From: Portulaca oleracea | Taxonomy: Eukaryota > Streptophyta > Magnoliopsida > Caryophyllales > Portulacaceae | Length of the DNA stretch: 64,000 bases | Direction of reading: 5' to 3' | Assembly: GCA_029582165.1 (NCBI GenBank) | Contig: CM055881.1 | Coordinates: 24,471,594 to 24,535,593, forward strand | In this document: piece by piece, positions 24,018 to 35,489 of the stretch | How positions within the stretch are numbered: position 1 is the stretch's first letter | Layout of the letters: each line of letters starts with the position of its first letter | Program-made: the position numbers and the translations under genes | Notes under the pieces: model-generated | Seen by the model: only the letters and a program-made list of their open reading frames with translations | Databases searched by the model: none | Told to the model about the DNA's origin: nothing

Positions 24018-24288
24018 TGGAAAATTTGCTGAAAGCCCCCCTCAAGTTTGGGGAATTAATTTTTTTAACCTCAATGTTTGAGAGATTTATTTAACCTCCC
24101 TTCATTTTTAGTGATAGTTTAATTAAAGTCCAAGTCTGATGAAATATTTATTTTGGTAGTTATGTGGTTATTAAGGCCTTGTTCTTTTATGCGGTGTTTT
24201 GCGGTATGGTGCGATATGGTGTGGTGAAATTGTGGCGGGTTATTAAGGCCCTGTTCATTTTTAGTGCACCCCAGTGGGGTTTTTTTTT

Positions 24289-24322
<34 letters not shown>

Positions 24323-25433
24323 ATTGGTAATTATGAAAAAGAAATTGGAAAAAGTGAGTTGAAATATTGTATTGGTAATTGTGAAAAGTAATTTGTGATG
24401 GATTGTGGTGAATTGTGGTGGAATGGTATGTTGTGGTGGGTTGTGGCAAAGTGCGGTGGGCCTGTGGCACCGCAGAAAAGAACAGGGCCTAAATGCCCAA
24501 TATACCCTCTTATTTACTCATGTTGAGCGAACAGATTGATTTCCCATTTCACCTAGTGCACTCTTTCCCTCCCAGCCAAAAATTAAAAATCTTTCTTTCC
24601 GTTCCCATTTTTCACTTTTGTTTGTTCATCTTCTATTCATGGGGATCATTAAAGCAACAATTTTCATTTCACCTTCAGTTGTTATTTGTTCTCCATTGAT
24701 GAGCGACCTTCAAATTTGAGGTAGGCATGGGAAAATTTTCGTAAATTCTCCAATTTTAAATCTAATTTGTTTTTGTCAAAAAAATCGAATTTATTGTAGA
24801 GGGTTTTCTTATTTTTGTATCCCCATGAAACCTCCATTATGAAATTACTTTTTTATGCTCTCAATTTTTCTTTCAGAAATTAGACTCAAGTCTAATTTTT
24901 GAAAGAAAAATTGAGAGCATAAAAAAGTAATTAACTTCATAATGGGGTTTTCATGAGGATACAGAAATAAAGAAACCATATATAAACAACAAATTCAATT
25001 TTTTTTTACAAAAATAAATTAGACTTGAAATTATAAAATTTATCAAAATTTGTTCATCCCTACCTCAAATTCGAAGGTTGCTCGTTAATGGAGAACGGTG
25101 AAATGAGAATTGTTGCTTCAATGAACCCCATGAATAGAAGATGAACAAATAAAAGTGAAAAATGGGAATGGAAAGAAGACTTTTCAATTTTTGGTTAGGG
25201 GGATAGAGTGCACTAGTTGGAATGGGGAATCAATCTATTCGGTCAACATGAGTAAATAAGAGGGTATATTGGGCATTTAATAACGCCATAACTATCAGAA
25301 TAAATACTTCATAGGACTTGGGCTTTAATTAAAGTGTCACTAAAAGTGAAAGGGGGTTAAATAAAACTCCCAAACATTGAGGTTAAAAAAATTAATTCCC
25401 CAAACCTCAAGGGGGGTTTCAGGAAATTATCCA
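24018..25433. mobile_element. Long hairpin (foldback) element, ~1.1 kb plus nested MITE
   Basis: Two arms of about 540 bp are near-perfect reverse complements about a centre at 24887-24888 with only a 2-nt loop (tagact-ca-agtcta). Outer ends are tggaaaatttgctgaaa and the inverse of tggataatttcctgaaa. The flanks cggagaga (24010-24017) and ccgagaga (25434-25441) look like an 8-bp TSD with one change. There is no coding. The left arm alone carries a nested MITE at 24175-24489. Confidence 0.85.
24175..24489. mobile_element. PIF/Harbinger-like MITE nested in the hairpin arm
   Basis: Ends ggccttgttcttttatgcgg and ccgcagaaaagaacagggcc are inverted, with TAA on both sides (24172-24174, 24490-24492). 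The opposite hairpin arm preserves the empty site (its complement reads gttattaaatgccc), which confirms boundaries and TSD. A second ggccctgttca-like end near 24245 and a (TA)n tract near 24292-24318 lie inside. Confidence 0.9.
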
Positions 25434-25467
25434 CCGAGAGAGTAGTAGAAAATTCTAAATTCGGACT

Positions 25468-26252
25468 TGTAGAATTCCAGCCTTCTCTGAGGACCTCATC
25501 ACATCCGGCTGCAAGGACCTCCATGCCAGCACATAGATTTTGTTTGAAAGAATGATCAAAATTAAATCAGGGAAGTATCTTTTAAATCCTAATCTTAATC
25601 TTTCCTACCTTTTCTAAGATGATATAATAACGTTTAATATCTCCTTTTTCAGATACTAAAGCAAAGGAAAGAAATCGCTGAGATTGCAAATTATATGGAA
25701 GATTGAAGATCAATCCAAGAAAGGAAACAATCCTCAATGAAGGAAAGAAGCCGTTGCAGATTGAAGTTCTCCAATATATATACATGATCAATCTCTTCCA
25801 TAGTTTTCACTGATTTCCAAGGAAGCAAATCAGAGTAGGAACTTTGGTTAGAAAGTTCTGAGTTGTAGGAATATTGAAGTGATAATATTCTGAGTTGTAG
25901 CCACTATATTGAGTGGTGAGTTTTGTAGCCAGTGAGTGTTCTGGTGAGGACCTCTAAGGTCGTGTAATTAAAGTGAGAAAGGATTCTCTCTTTAAGGTTG
26001 TTCCCCCTTTGTAATCGCCTCTTCTGTGAGGCCTCAGCTGCAGAAGTGTCCTCAGAAGTCTTCTGCCTTCGTAAGCTCTATTGAGGACCTCAAATTCTCA
26101 ATAGTGCCGAGTGTAACCTCTTCCTTAATAGCACTTTAATTTCATTAATAAAGAAGTACTATTCAGCTTATAAAAGTGCTATTAACCAAGTTGTGTTGAT
26201 TAAGTGCAGATTTCTTATACAACCTTATTCACCCCCCTCTAGGGTTATTTCA
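25468..26252 (+). mobile_element. 5' LTR of a complete gag-only copia element
   Basis: The 785-bp LTR begins TG and ends CA. It is preceded by TSD ggact (25463-25467), which is matched at 29320-29324 after the 3' LTR. The two LTRs have equal length and differ at only a scattering of sites, so the insertion is fairly young. The word aggacctc occurs four times in this LTR. Confidence 0.95.
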
Positions 26253-26254
26253 AT

Positions 26255-26266
26255 TGGTATCAGAGC
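26255..26266 (+). promoter_or_regulatory. Primer-binding site, tRNA-iMet
   Basis: TGGTATCAGAGC lies 2 nt after the 5' LTR. This is the standard initiator-methionine tRNA primer site of plant copia elements. Confidence 0.95.
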
Positions 26267-26309
26267 AGGTCCACAGATCTAAAGAGTTCAACAATTCGTG
26301 GTAAAAATC

Positions 26310-27950
26310 ATGGCCGGCGACAACACAATTGAAGCTCCTCAAGGACGCTCGAGCACAAGAGCTCTTCTCCTCAATGGTGAAAATTACAGAATGTGGAAGA
26401 GGTAGATGGAAATATTCCTCAGAGATCAGGATGAGGACCTCTGGGTCATAGCCACTGAAGGAAATTTCTCCACTCCCACAAAGAAGAACAATGCAAACCA
26501 AAATGTCCCAAAAGAAAGGTCTGAGATGACAGCTGAAGAGCTCACAACTTTGGGAAAAAATATTCGTGCTCTAAATTTGTTATATTGCAGTTTGAATTCA
26601 AATGACTTCGAACGTGTTTCTAATTGTCAAAATGCCAAACAGGTTTGGGACTATTTGATCACCTCATACGAAGGCACAAGCCAAGTTAAGGACATCAAGT
26701 TGGACATTCTCGTCCAGAAGTATGAGGCATTCAAAATGGAAGAAAATGAGACTATTGAAGAGATGTTCAAAAGATTCAGCAGCATCACCAACCACCTCAT
26801 ATCTCTTGGAAAAACCTACCCAAATGAGGAACAAGTTAGAAAAGTCCTTCGATGCTTGCCTAGAAGAAAATGGGGTCCAAAAGTCACAGCCATTGAAGAA
26901 GCTCAAGATCTCAAGGTCCTCAAACTGGAGGAATTCAATGGAAAACTATTGGCCTATGAGATCCAATTGAATGAACTCTCAGAACCCAAGGGAATTTCCC
27001 TCAAGGCAATACGTAAATCTGACAGTGAGTCAGATGATGATGAGAAGAAAGATACAATGACAATGATAGCTAGAGGGTTCAGAAGATTATACAAGAAAAA
27101 TCCGACCTTTCGAGGATACATCAAGGATGGACAAAATAGAAAAGCAACCTCAAAAGGTAAGTCCTCATTGAGAAAAGATGCTGACCCATTTATTTATTTT
27201 GGATGTGGCAGCTCAAAACACCTTGTGAAGGACTGCCCTCACGCCAGAAGAAATAAAGACAAGAGAAACAGTCGGCCTCAGCGGTAAAACCATAAGGCAA
27301 TGATGGCAACATGGAGTGATAGTGATTCCAGTGAAGGCCACAGTGAGGTAGAAGAAATAATAAATGTATGTCTGATGGAAAACATAAGTGAGGATCAAGA
27401 TCCAACCTCATCTCATGACGAGGTAAACATTGATGAGCTCCTCACTCTTCCCTCTTCGCACCTTGCTCACAAATTATTTCATCTCTTCAAATATTCTAGA
27501 TCCTTAATAGAAAGAGTCAAGCATCTCACGAAACATGTAAATCATCTGAACGAAACCATAGAGAGCTTGAACACCAGAAATGACCTCTTAGCAACTAAAA
27601 ATGTTAGACTATCCATAGAGGTCAAAGACTGCTATAAGGACACCACTCAACTATCAAATGAGGCAGTCATAAAATCTCATCCCTACCAGAAGGAACCCAT
27701 CCTTCCCACACCTAATACACCACCTCTAAAAAACTATCGGTCCAAAAGTCCTCCCATCCATACCAACAAAGGACCTCTACTTCCTACCCCAAATATTCCA
27801 CCTCTTAGAGAAAACTATCATAGAGGACCTCCAACAGCAAATAAAATAAGGACCTTACCAACTCCTCGGTCTAAAAGAACTAGATCTCCGTGCATTACTA
27901 AAATTTGGGTCCCAAAGACCTTACTACAGCGATCTCATCCTTGGTCATAG
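26310..27950 (+). CDS. gag: Copia (SIRE-like) gag protein, two in-frame stops
   Basis: One frame runs from the first ATG after the PBS (26310) to a stop at 27948. It is broken by TAG at 26403 (codon 32) and TAA at 27285. The N-terminal part has NGENYRMWK, the typical copia gag opening. A UBN2-type gag domain follows (LNSNDFERVSNC, AKQVWDYL, GTSQVKDIK). A zinc knuckle (FGCGSSKHLVKDC) lies near 27200. The part after the second stop has a heptad-like segment (LIERVKHLTKHVNHL) and proline-rich LPTPN repeats. It would form the particle that packages RNA. No RT or integrase follows, so movement would need a helper element. Confidence 0.85.
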
Positions 27951-27974
27951 ACCAAGAAAGGTATAGTGTCCTCT

Positions 27975-28110
27975 ATTGCAGGTATGCCTCAGACACATTA
28001 CTAGAGATCCAACCAAGTTCAACAAACTGAAAATCAACAAGAATGGAAGAGTGACCTTTGGAGACAAAATCCAAGACAAGATCCTTGACATTGGGAAGGT
28101 CGCGAAACAA
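27975..28110 (+). pseudogene. Remnant of copia protease start
   Basis: One frame reads CLRHITRDPTKF, then GRVTFGDKI and LDIGKVAK. This corresponds to the start of the copia protease, just after the catalytic DSG region. The sequence then jumps to non-coding 3' DNA, so the rest of pol appears to have been deleted at about 28105. Confidence 0.65.
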
Positions 28111-28524
28111 CGCCACCCGCACCATTCGAGGGGGAACCTTCTATCATGAGGACCTCAACCTATACACAAGCTGTCAAATTGAGGGGGAGTCCTATCACCC
28201 ATCCTCCCTACATGTGGTCTCTCTCCTCCTCCCAGGCTCGTCAACTCACTGCATGCCTGGACCTCTGCTGTCCTCATCAGCATATCCTCTCGGGTAAATT
28301 TAATCAGGGACCGGTCAAGATGTCCTCATCATTTCTTCATATCCCTCCTTCTCCCTCTCTCTTCCTTTCTTTATTTTGGCCACACAATTTAGTGCTTGTA
28401 CTCTCATGTTTCCTTTCTGTCCGAAAGACAAAAAGGGGGAGAATTAAGTTTGTTGCATTGCTCTGCTATATACTATGTATCTTTGAAAAAGGAACACAAA
28501 GGAAATTTTGTCTTTCAAACAAAA

Positions 28525-28534
28525 AGGGCGAGAT
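28525..28534 (+). promoter_or_regulatory. Polypurine tract of the copia element
   Basis: The purine run aaaaagggcgagat ends directly at the 3' LTR. It is the expected plus-strand primer site. Confidence 0.7.
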
Positions 28535-29319
28535 TGAAGAATTCCAGCCTTCTCTGAGGATCTCATCACATCCGGCTGCAAGGACCTCCATGCCAGCACA
28601 TAGATTTCGTTTGAAAGAATGATCAAAATTAAATCGGGGAAGTATCTTTTAAATCCTAATCTTAATCTTTCCTACCTTTTCTAAGATGATATAATAACGT
28701 TTAATATCTCCTTTTTCAGATAATAAAGCAAAGGAAAGAAATCGCTGAGATTGCAAATTATATGGAAGATTGAAGATCAATCCAAGAAAGGAAACAATCC
28801 TCAATGAAGGAAAGAAGTCGTTGCTGATTGAAGTTCTCCAATATATATACATGATCAACCTCTTCCATAGTTTTCACTTATTTCCAAGGAAGGAAATTAG
28901 AATAGGAACTTTGGTTAGAAAGTTCTAAGTTGTAGGAATATTGGAGTGATAATATTTTGAGTTGTAGCCATTATACTAGGTGGTGAGTTTTGTAGCCAGT
29001 AAGTGTTCTGGTGAGGACCTCTAAGGTCGTGTAGTTAAAGTGAGAAAGGGTTCTCGCTTTAAGGTTGCACCCCCTTTGTAATCGCCTCTTCTGTGAGGCC
29101 TCAGTTGCAGAAGTCTCCTCAGAAGTCTTCTGCCTTCGTAAGCTCTATTGAGGACCTCAAATTCTCAATAGTGCTAAGTGTAACCTCTTCCTTACTAGCA
29201 CTTTAATTTCATTAATAAAAAAGTATTATTCAGCTTATAAAAGTACTATTAACCAAGTTGTGTTGATTAAGTGCAGATTTCTTATACAACCTTATTCACC
29301 CCCCTCTAGGGTTATTTCA
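28535..29319 (+). mobile_element. 3' LTR of the gag-only copia element
   Basis: This LTR is 785 bp, the same length as the 5' copy, with few differences. It is followed by TSD ggact (29320-29324). Confidence 0.95.
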
Positions 29320-29324
29320 GGACT

Positions 29325-29740
29325 CAAGACCCAACATATTGCATACTGGAGTGATGACCAAACTTAACTAACCAATCTACAACAAAATTTCCTTCCCTAA
29401 AAACATGAACAAGTGATATAGAATAACAATTTCGTAATAGAAGTCTAATATCATGCAGTAGCGTACCAATTTTCCAAGCTATTTAGAAATGCCCCAGATT
29501 AAAATGGCTTTGATGAGAATCAAGTTATCTCCCTCAAATACTAGACTAGTAAAGCCCAACTCCAAAGCATCACGAATTCTATTCCTTAGTGTGGAAGCCT
29601 CAACAGCAAGAACGAAAGAATGCGCCAACGGAAAAGGCGTAGCAAATCAAAGATGTCCTGAAGAATGTCAAAGAAGAAATCCTTCTGTCGAAGTCGATGC
29701 CTTGGAACCGTCATAATTAGTTTGATGAAATCCTCTAGTG
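29325..29740 (-). pseudogene. RNase H (RVT_3) fragment of a second LINE
   Basis: The minus-strand translation shows NYDGSK (first aspartate), AVEASTLRNRIRDA (glutamate), FEGDNL (second aspartate) and REGNFVVDWL, with interspersed stops. This is the RNase H domain found at the C-terminus of plant LINEs. Its natural upstream partner, an RT zinc-binding domain on the same strand, is found at about 63.04-63.27 kb beyond the gypsy nest. Confidence 0.75.
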
Positions 29741-29879
29741 GCTAGCTCCAAAAAAATCCCCCTTGAATGAAGCAAATTCCATGAAGGAGCGGAGGATGAT
29801 TGACCAAAAGAATCAGTCAACTTATGGGGGTTATTTGCCTTTGTATGCGATGATTGACAAAAAAAAAGGCTTGTGTACA

Positions 29880-30365
29880 GTTTTTCTTTTTCTTCCCATT
29901 TTTGAATTTATCTCCCGATTAGCGCCAAATTTCAGGAGTAAGGTTAAAACTGATATTTGTTTTTGAGAAAAAGGTTAAAACTGATATTGAAGCTATAATA
30001 CACCTCTCTTGTTCATGTCGGAAATAATTAGACCCTTAAGTACCAAGGGTCTAAGTAGTTCCGCCATGAGTGAGAAAGGTGTATTTCAGCAGAGTTTAAT
30101 TAGTTCCAACATGAATAAGAGAGGTGTATAATAGTTTCAATATCAGTTTTAACCTTACTCCTGAATCTTGGTGCTAATCGGGAAATAAATTCAAACTTCG
30201 GAAGAAAAAGAAAAACAGTACACGAACTTTTTTTCAAACTACAAACTTTAAGATCCTTTTTTATTCAGCCATAAACTTTAGGGTCCAAAATATAAACAAT
30301 GAAACTCAAGTGTTCAGAAAATAAATACTCCTATACTTCGGGGTCCAAAATGCAAGAAAAGAAAC
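29880..30365. mobile_element. Damaged copy of the 22916 hairpin MITE family
   Basis: Both arms are recognisable (ttttctttttcttcccat with its inverse; cggggtccaaaatgc at the right end). The left terminus is missing and a short internal duplication of aaggttaaaactgatatt is present. Confidence 0.7.
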
Positions 30366-30382
30366 TTATGGCGGAGTATTTT

Positions 30383-33300
30383 TGTAACGCCCCCAGGATA
30401 CTAAACAAAAGATTAAGCTAACAAACCACTTAACCTAATGATTAGCAGCGGATAATCACCTGAGAGTATTACCGCCGCCCATGAAAATGGACTAGGCTAA
30501 GACTAATACCTGACAAACCATCAAACACAATAAATCTTCAAACAAACCTCATTCAGACATATCTTAACTTAAACACCCACAAAACAGCAACAGACCCTTT
30601 AGTTATACAAGCCTCCAAGGCGTGAAACTTTGAAATACATGACATTCATACTAACCACCCACAACAATCAAGAATCAAACAAAAATCATTCACTTAATTT
30701 ATCATAAACCCCCAACTATCAAGCTTAAAAGTCTTCCAAAAGAAGCTCCAAATTCACCTGAAGTCCACTCACGTTGCTTTCGGGTTCCGCCCTTCTGAGA
30801 TCTTGCCCTTGCCCTTGCCCTTGCCCTTTCATGGAGTTCCTAAAAGTAACATTACAACTTAAAAGTGAGATTAACCCAGTACGCATACTACCGAACTAGA
30901 GAAATAAGAATGAAACTAAGAAGAGAGTTTAAAGTTTAATAATTTAAGTGCGACTCCACTAATTAACAATTAAAAGTATAACCATAACAAGAAACATAGG
31001 TAAGGCATACTTACAGGGTAGCCACTCTAGAATTAGACCCCTATCTAGATAGGGGAAAGAATGGATTTCTTAAATAAATCAAACAACTTGAATAAGAATT
31101 TAATTCCCTAACTTGCAATGAAAGGATCACAACTATCACTATAGACATCGTATCCATGCATAAGATGACTTTTCGGAAAGCTTAAAATATCCTCCACAAC
31201 TTTACAGTTTTCCGAAGTCTAAAAACGAGGTTAAACGGGTCAAAAGATTCAATTACCTAATATGCCCAGAACTTAAGAGTGTCGATTAGGCTTCTTCGGA
31301 AGGCCATAACTTGAGTTATCCAAATCGGTTTAAGGCCTATAAGCTGTTCATGCAAAGCTCGTGATTCATAGTTTAACTTTTATTCATCAATTGATTTAAG
31401 CTAGAGAAGAGGTGGAAAAATCAGCCTAGAATAGAGGCAGCCACGTCAACATAAATTCTGGAAATTTCAGATTTCTTGTTCTCCAATAAGAAGCTCCTAA
31501 CTCTCTCTCCCGATATTCTATGAACGTATACCGTACCATTCTGGAAAGCTTAGAATGTCCTCTAAAACTTTCATGTTCAGACCTTAGACCATAGCACTTA
31601 ACTAGTCGAAAAACACCAAGCTTCATATACTATCGTCAGAATATCTCAAATTCGCGTGAGTTTACGATTTTGGCTATAAATCCTAATATACTTATCGAAA
31701 CGGCGAACCGTAAAAACCAGGTTCTAGCTAACACTTTTTTCTACCTAATCATGCCATAAAACCAGTTTACTATTCGTCGCCTCCCTTTTTACTAATGTCG
31801 CCTACTTTTTCGTTATAATTTCCAATATCGCCCTTGACCCTCACAATTTTACTCTCTAACTTCTCTCTAGTTTCTCTCTCTAATAATAATGATAATAATA
31901 TTAATAATAATAATGATAGTGTTAACAACAATAATGATAATATTTACAAAATTTTATTTAAAAAAAATTGATCGAAAAAAACCTCAGAAAACACGGTTGC
32001 CGCATGTAAAATGCGACGACACCGCGGTGGCTGCCGCAGGTTGATCGCGGCAATAGCCACGGCGTTGCCGCGATTGACGTGCAGAAGCCACTGCGGTGCC
32101 GCCGCATTTTGCCTGCGGCAACCGTGTTTTTTGGGTTTTTTTCGATTAATTTTTTAAAAAATAAAATTATATAAATATTATTATTATTATTGTTATTATC
32201 ATTATTATTATTTTTATTAGAGAGATAAACAAGAGAGAAGTTAGAGAGTGAAATTGTGAGGCTCAAGGACGATATTGAAAATTATTATGAAAAAGTGGGC
32301 GACATTAGTAAAAAGGGGGCGACGTATAACAATGCCCGCCATAAAATTACCCAGAATCACGTCCCTTATTTTCTGGAAAAACAAAATACCAACCATATTG
32401 TATTCTTCCTTAAAATTCATTAACATGCACAGTTAAATCTTTGTGTTTTAGCCTAAATCCTTCTTGAAATGTAATTCGATTCTCACAATTACAATATTCA
32501 TCCTTGAAAGGCCCAGAAAATCACCACTTAAGTTCATTTTATCCACATGCGACACCACTACATCATCCCTTTCCACAATGCATCACCAAATACCACATGC
32601 AACACTCTTAAACTTTCATTCTTCTCACTCTCAACCTAATCCATGAACATGCACTTTGAATCTAACACATTTTCATATTTTCACAGAGAATTACACTTTT
32701 AAATTCACATGCATGCTCACTAGTTGCAAGGAATTTATTTAATAAACATTAAGATAACAAAAGATTAACAAAACTTACCCAACACCTTTCCTTTGAACTT
32801 GAATCCTTCACCTTTCTATGAGTACTTACTAGAATCAAGAATTCTCACCTCTGAAAATAACATAAATCCCACCAAAACTTCAGATTCTAACTTAGATTTA
32901 ATCATAGGAAAAGATGAGAAACAAGGAGAGAAGGTTATACTTAGCAAAGGAGATGAAAAGAGGAGAGGAGATGAGGTGGAGGTGGTGCGCCTGGCCGGCG
33001 ACGGCGACGGCTGGCCGGAGGTGGACGCCGACGGTCGGTCGGCAGGCAGGGGGCGGCAGGGCTGGTGGGGGTAGATGGATGGTCACAGGAGAGAGAGAGA
33101 GAGCAAGAGGGGAATTGAGAGTTGTTTTTGAAATTTTACTAGACTCCCTCCTAACTCCATCAATATATAACTCTTCTAATTAATAAAAAATAAGGCCCAA
33201 CCATACTCCCTCCTACCTCCTAGCCGACCAACAAGCCCAAGACCCAATTTTTTTTATCAATTTATTCCCTTCTTTTACACACATATCTTCCAAAATCCTA

Positions 33301-33670
33301 AAATACTTAAATTTTTATAACCGTAAAATACTCATGGTTACCCAAAAATAAATATAACCCATCTCCCAAATTTTCATACTTATCCCCTAATCCTTTATAA
33401 AAAAGAGAGCCCTAAAAGATAAAAATCCAGATAAACTGGATTCGCAAACGAACTGGAACATCTTAAAACTTTATCAGAATGAAAAACTCGAGGAATTTAA
33501 ACTTAAATAAGACTTAAGTCGATCGTTGCGCTGTTGAAATCCTGCAAAACATACACGGGTTAGTAAAATAAAAGAGCACGTGCTTTAATTATTTCGTGAG
33601 TTAATTTGTAATCTTGATTAATTTCACTAATTAACACGTATTAAGGAGAGATTTTTCTTGGGTTGTTACA
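30383..33670 (-). mobile_element. 3' LTR of Tekay-2
   Basis: It is bounded by tgtaac and gttaca. It carries a 576-bp hairpin MITE that the other LTR lacks. Without it, the LTR is about 2.7 kb. Small frames inside (for example 32793-33183) are LTR sequence, not genes. Confidence 0.9.
31762..32337. mobile_element. Mutator-like hairpin MITE with GC-rich core, 9-bp TSD
   Basis: The 576-bp element has arms from gtttactattcgtcgcc to its near inverse. A core of CG-rich inverted words (ttgccgcg, cggcaac) lies near 31995-32120. A perfect 9-bp TSD gccataaaa flanks it (31753-31761, 32338-32346). The 5' LTR of the same Tekay-2 reads atgcaataaaattac without it near 60460, so it is an empty site. Confidence 0.9.
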
Positions 33671-33973
33671 TCTTACTCTCCTTAAAAGAAGTTTCGTCCC
33701 CGAAACTTAAAGATATTACCCTCATATTCTCGGCGACTTACCTTAAAACAAATGGGGGTACTTGTTTCGCATGTTCTCCTCGGTTTCCCAGGTAGCCTCC
33801 GATGTAGAGTGATTGGTCCACAACACATTTACTAGTGGGATTTCTTTGGAGCGCAATCGTTTGACTCTTCGGTCCAAAATCTGAACTAGTACCTCTTCAT
33901 AAGATAGATTCTCCGTGAGAGCTATTGGTTCGGGCTCGGTAACATGATTCGGGTCAGGTATATATTTACGCAG
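33671..33973 (-). pseudogene. Tekay-2 chromodomain and polypurine tract
   Basis: Minus translation after a stop at 33974 continues with LRKYIPDPNHV, then YEEVLVQILDRR, then STSEATWETEENM and a stop. This is the C-terminal chromodomain that directs chromovirus integration. A purine run next to 33671 (RC of tcttactctcctt) is the polypurine tract. Confidence 0.8.
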
Positions 33974-34459
33974 CTATAACACATGAAACACATCGTGGAC
34001 ATATTCTAAGTCCGTGGGTAACTCCAGCCTATAGGCCACTGGGTTCATCCTTTCGATGATTTCATGAGGCCCAATATACCTAGGGCTCAGCTTCCCTTTG
34101 AAGTTAAATCTTCGCACACCTTTAGTGGGTGAGACCTTGAGAAACACCTTTTCACCTATCTGGAACTCTAAGGGTTTCCTCCGCTTGTCAGCATAGCTTC
34201 TCTGTCTGCTTTGGGCCGTTCTGATATGCTGTTGGATCACTCGTACCTTGTCCGTCATATCTTGTATGAGCTCCGGCCCTACTATCAAGGTTTCATCCAT
34301 CTCACTCCAGCACAAGGGGGATCTGCATTTTCGCCCGTATAGGGCTTTGAACGACGCCATTTGGATTGTGGCTTGATAACTATTGTTATAGGAGAACTCT
34401 ACCAAAGGTAAGAATTCCTCCCAATTTCCTTGAAAATCCAAAACGCAAGCCTGCAGCAT
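33974..34459 (-). pseudogene. Tekay-2 integrase C-terminal part
   Basis: It contains [24 protein letters not shown] and the GPY/F region (RYIGPHEI), typical of gypsy integrase. It is separated from the N-terminal part by a stop near 34481 and from the chromodomain by another stop. Confidence 0.9.
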
Positions 34460-34480
34460 ATCCTCTACAATCTTGTTTAC

Positions 34481-35210
34481 TCATTCCGTTTGGTCGTCTG
34501 TCTCTAGGTGATAAGAACTACTAAAGTTTAGCTTGGTGCTGAATGCCTCTTGCAAGGCTGTCCAAAATTGGGATTGAAGCCTGGTATCCCGATCAGAGAT
34601 GATATCCTTCGGAATGCCATGTAACCTTACCACCTCTTTTACATATATGTCTGCTACTTTATCAACTTTCCAGCTTTCATTTATGGGAATGAAATGAGCA
34701 GACTTGGTCAAACGATCCACAAGGACCCATATGGCATTCTTTTTGGTGGCCGTCAGGGGTAAACCCATAATAAAATCCATCGAAACAGAATCCCACTTCC
34801 ATGCGTGTATCTCTAATGGCCTTAGCTCCCCTGAGGATCGTTGATGCTCGATTTTCACCTTTTGGCAGGTAAGGCATTTATCCATGAAGTTAGCTATGTC
34901 CCTTTTTATATTGCGCCACCAAAACTTTTCCCGTATGTCCCGATACATCTTTGTGCCCCCTGGGTGCACTAAGTATGGGGTGTCATGTCCCTCACGCATG
35001 ATTCTTTCTCGAAAACCTTGGACTGCAGGCACACACAATCGATTTTGAAACCTCAAGGTCCCATCCTCGTGAACCGAAAACCTTGACATCTTCCCTTTTC
35101 CTACACCTGCACGTATGTACTGCAGATGCTCATCATTTATTTGCTCCTTCTTGATCTCCTACAGTATAGAAGGCTGCACTTGAAGTTCCGCTAGTTGTGC
35201 TTGTAAATAT
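34481..35210 (-). pseudogene. Tekay-2 integrase N-terminal and catalytic core
   Basis: HHCC zinc region (HDTPYLVHPGG, CLTCQK) and core residues in MDFIMGLP and IISDRDT are present. The frame ends near the expected catalytic glutamate (DDQTE then stop). The coding continues right of 35089 (LAELQVQP) up to 35210, where the nested Athila-like element begins. Confidence 0.9.
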
Positions 35211-35489
35211 TGTTCGGTCTCGTTCCGAGCCGAATTTTATATCATTTTCCAAGGTGTTTTGCTTATTTTAGCCCTTGTATATATATAAGATATAATAATT
35301 TTGTGTTTTGTAGGAAAATAAGGAGTTAGAAGGACTTTGGGCTTAACTGATGGTTTTTAGGGAATTCCGAGCGATTTCTTGAGTCAACCCAAGTCAACCT
35401 GAGTCAACCCGAGCCAGGTACCGAAGCGAGACCAAACCGGTAACTTCATCTCCTTAATTGGCGCAAAACAGGGGAATGGGACATACCTA

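Larger units (their letters stand above)
23764..25445. mobile_element. Stowaway MITE split by a hairpin element
   Basis: The left part 23764-24017 aligns with the Stowaway at 4060 along its length, preceded by TA. Its last bases (gaacggagaga) are interrupted by the hairpin element. The remaining gagta is found right after it near 25441. The hairpin therefore landed in the 3' terminal repeat of the MITE. Confidence 0.75.

Noticed and set aside
32793..33183. Overlapping plus frames of about 90 residues in the Tekay-2 LTR
   Set aside because: They are LTR sequence; the equivalent part of the other LTR does not keep the frames.
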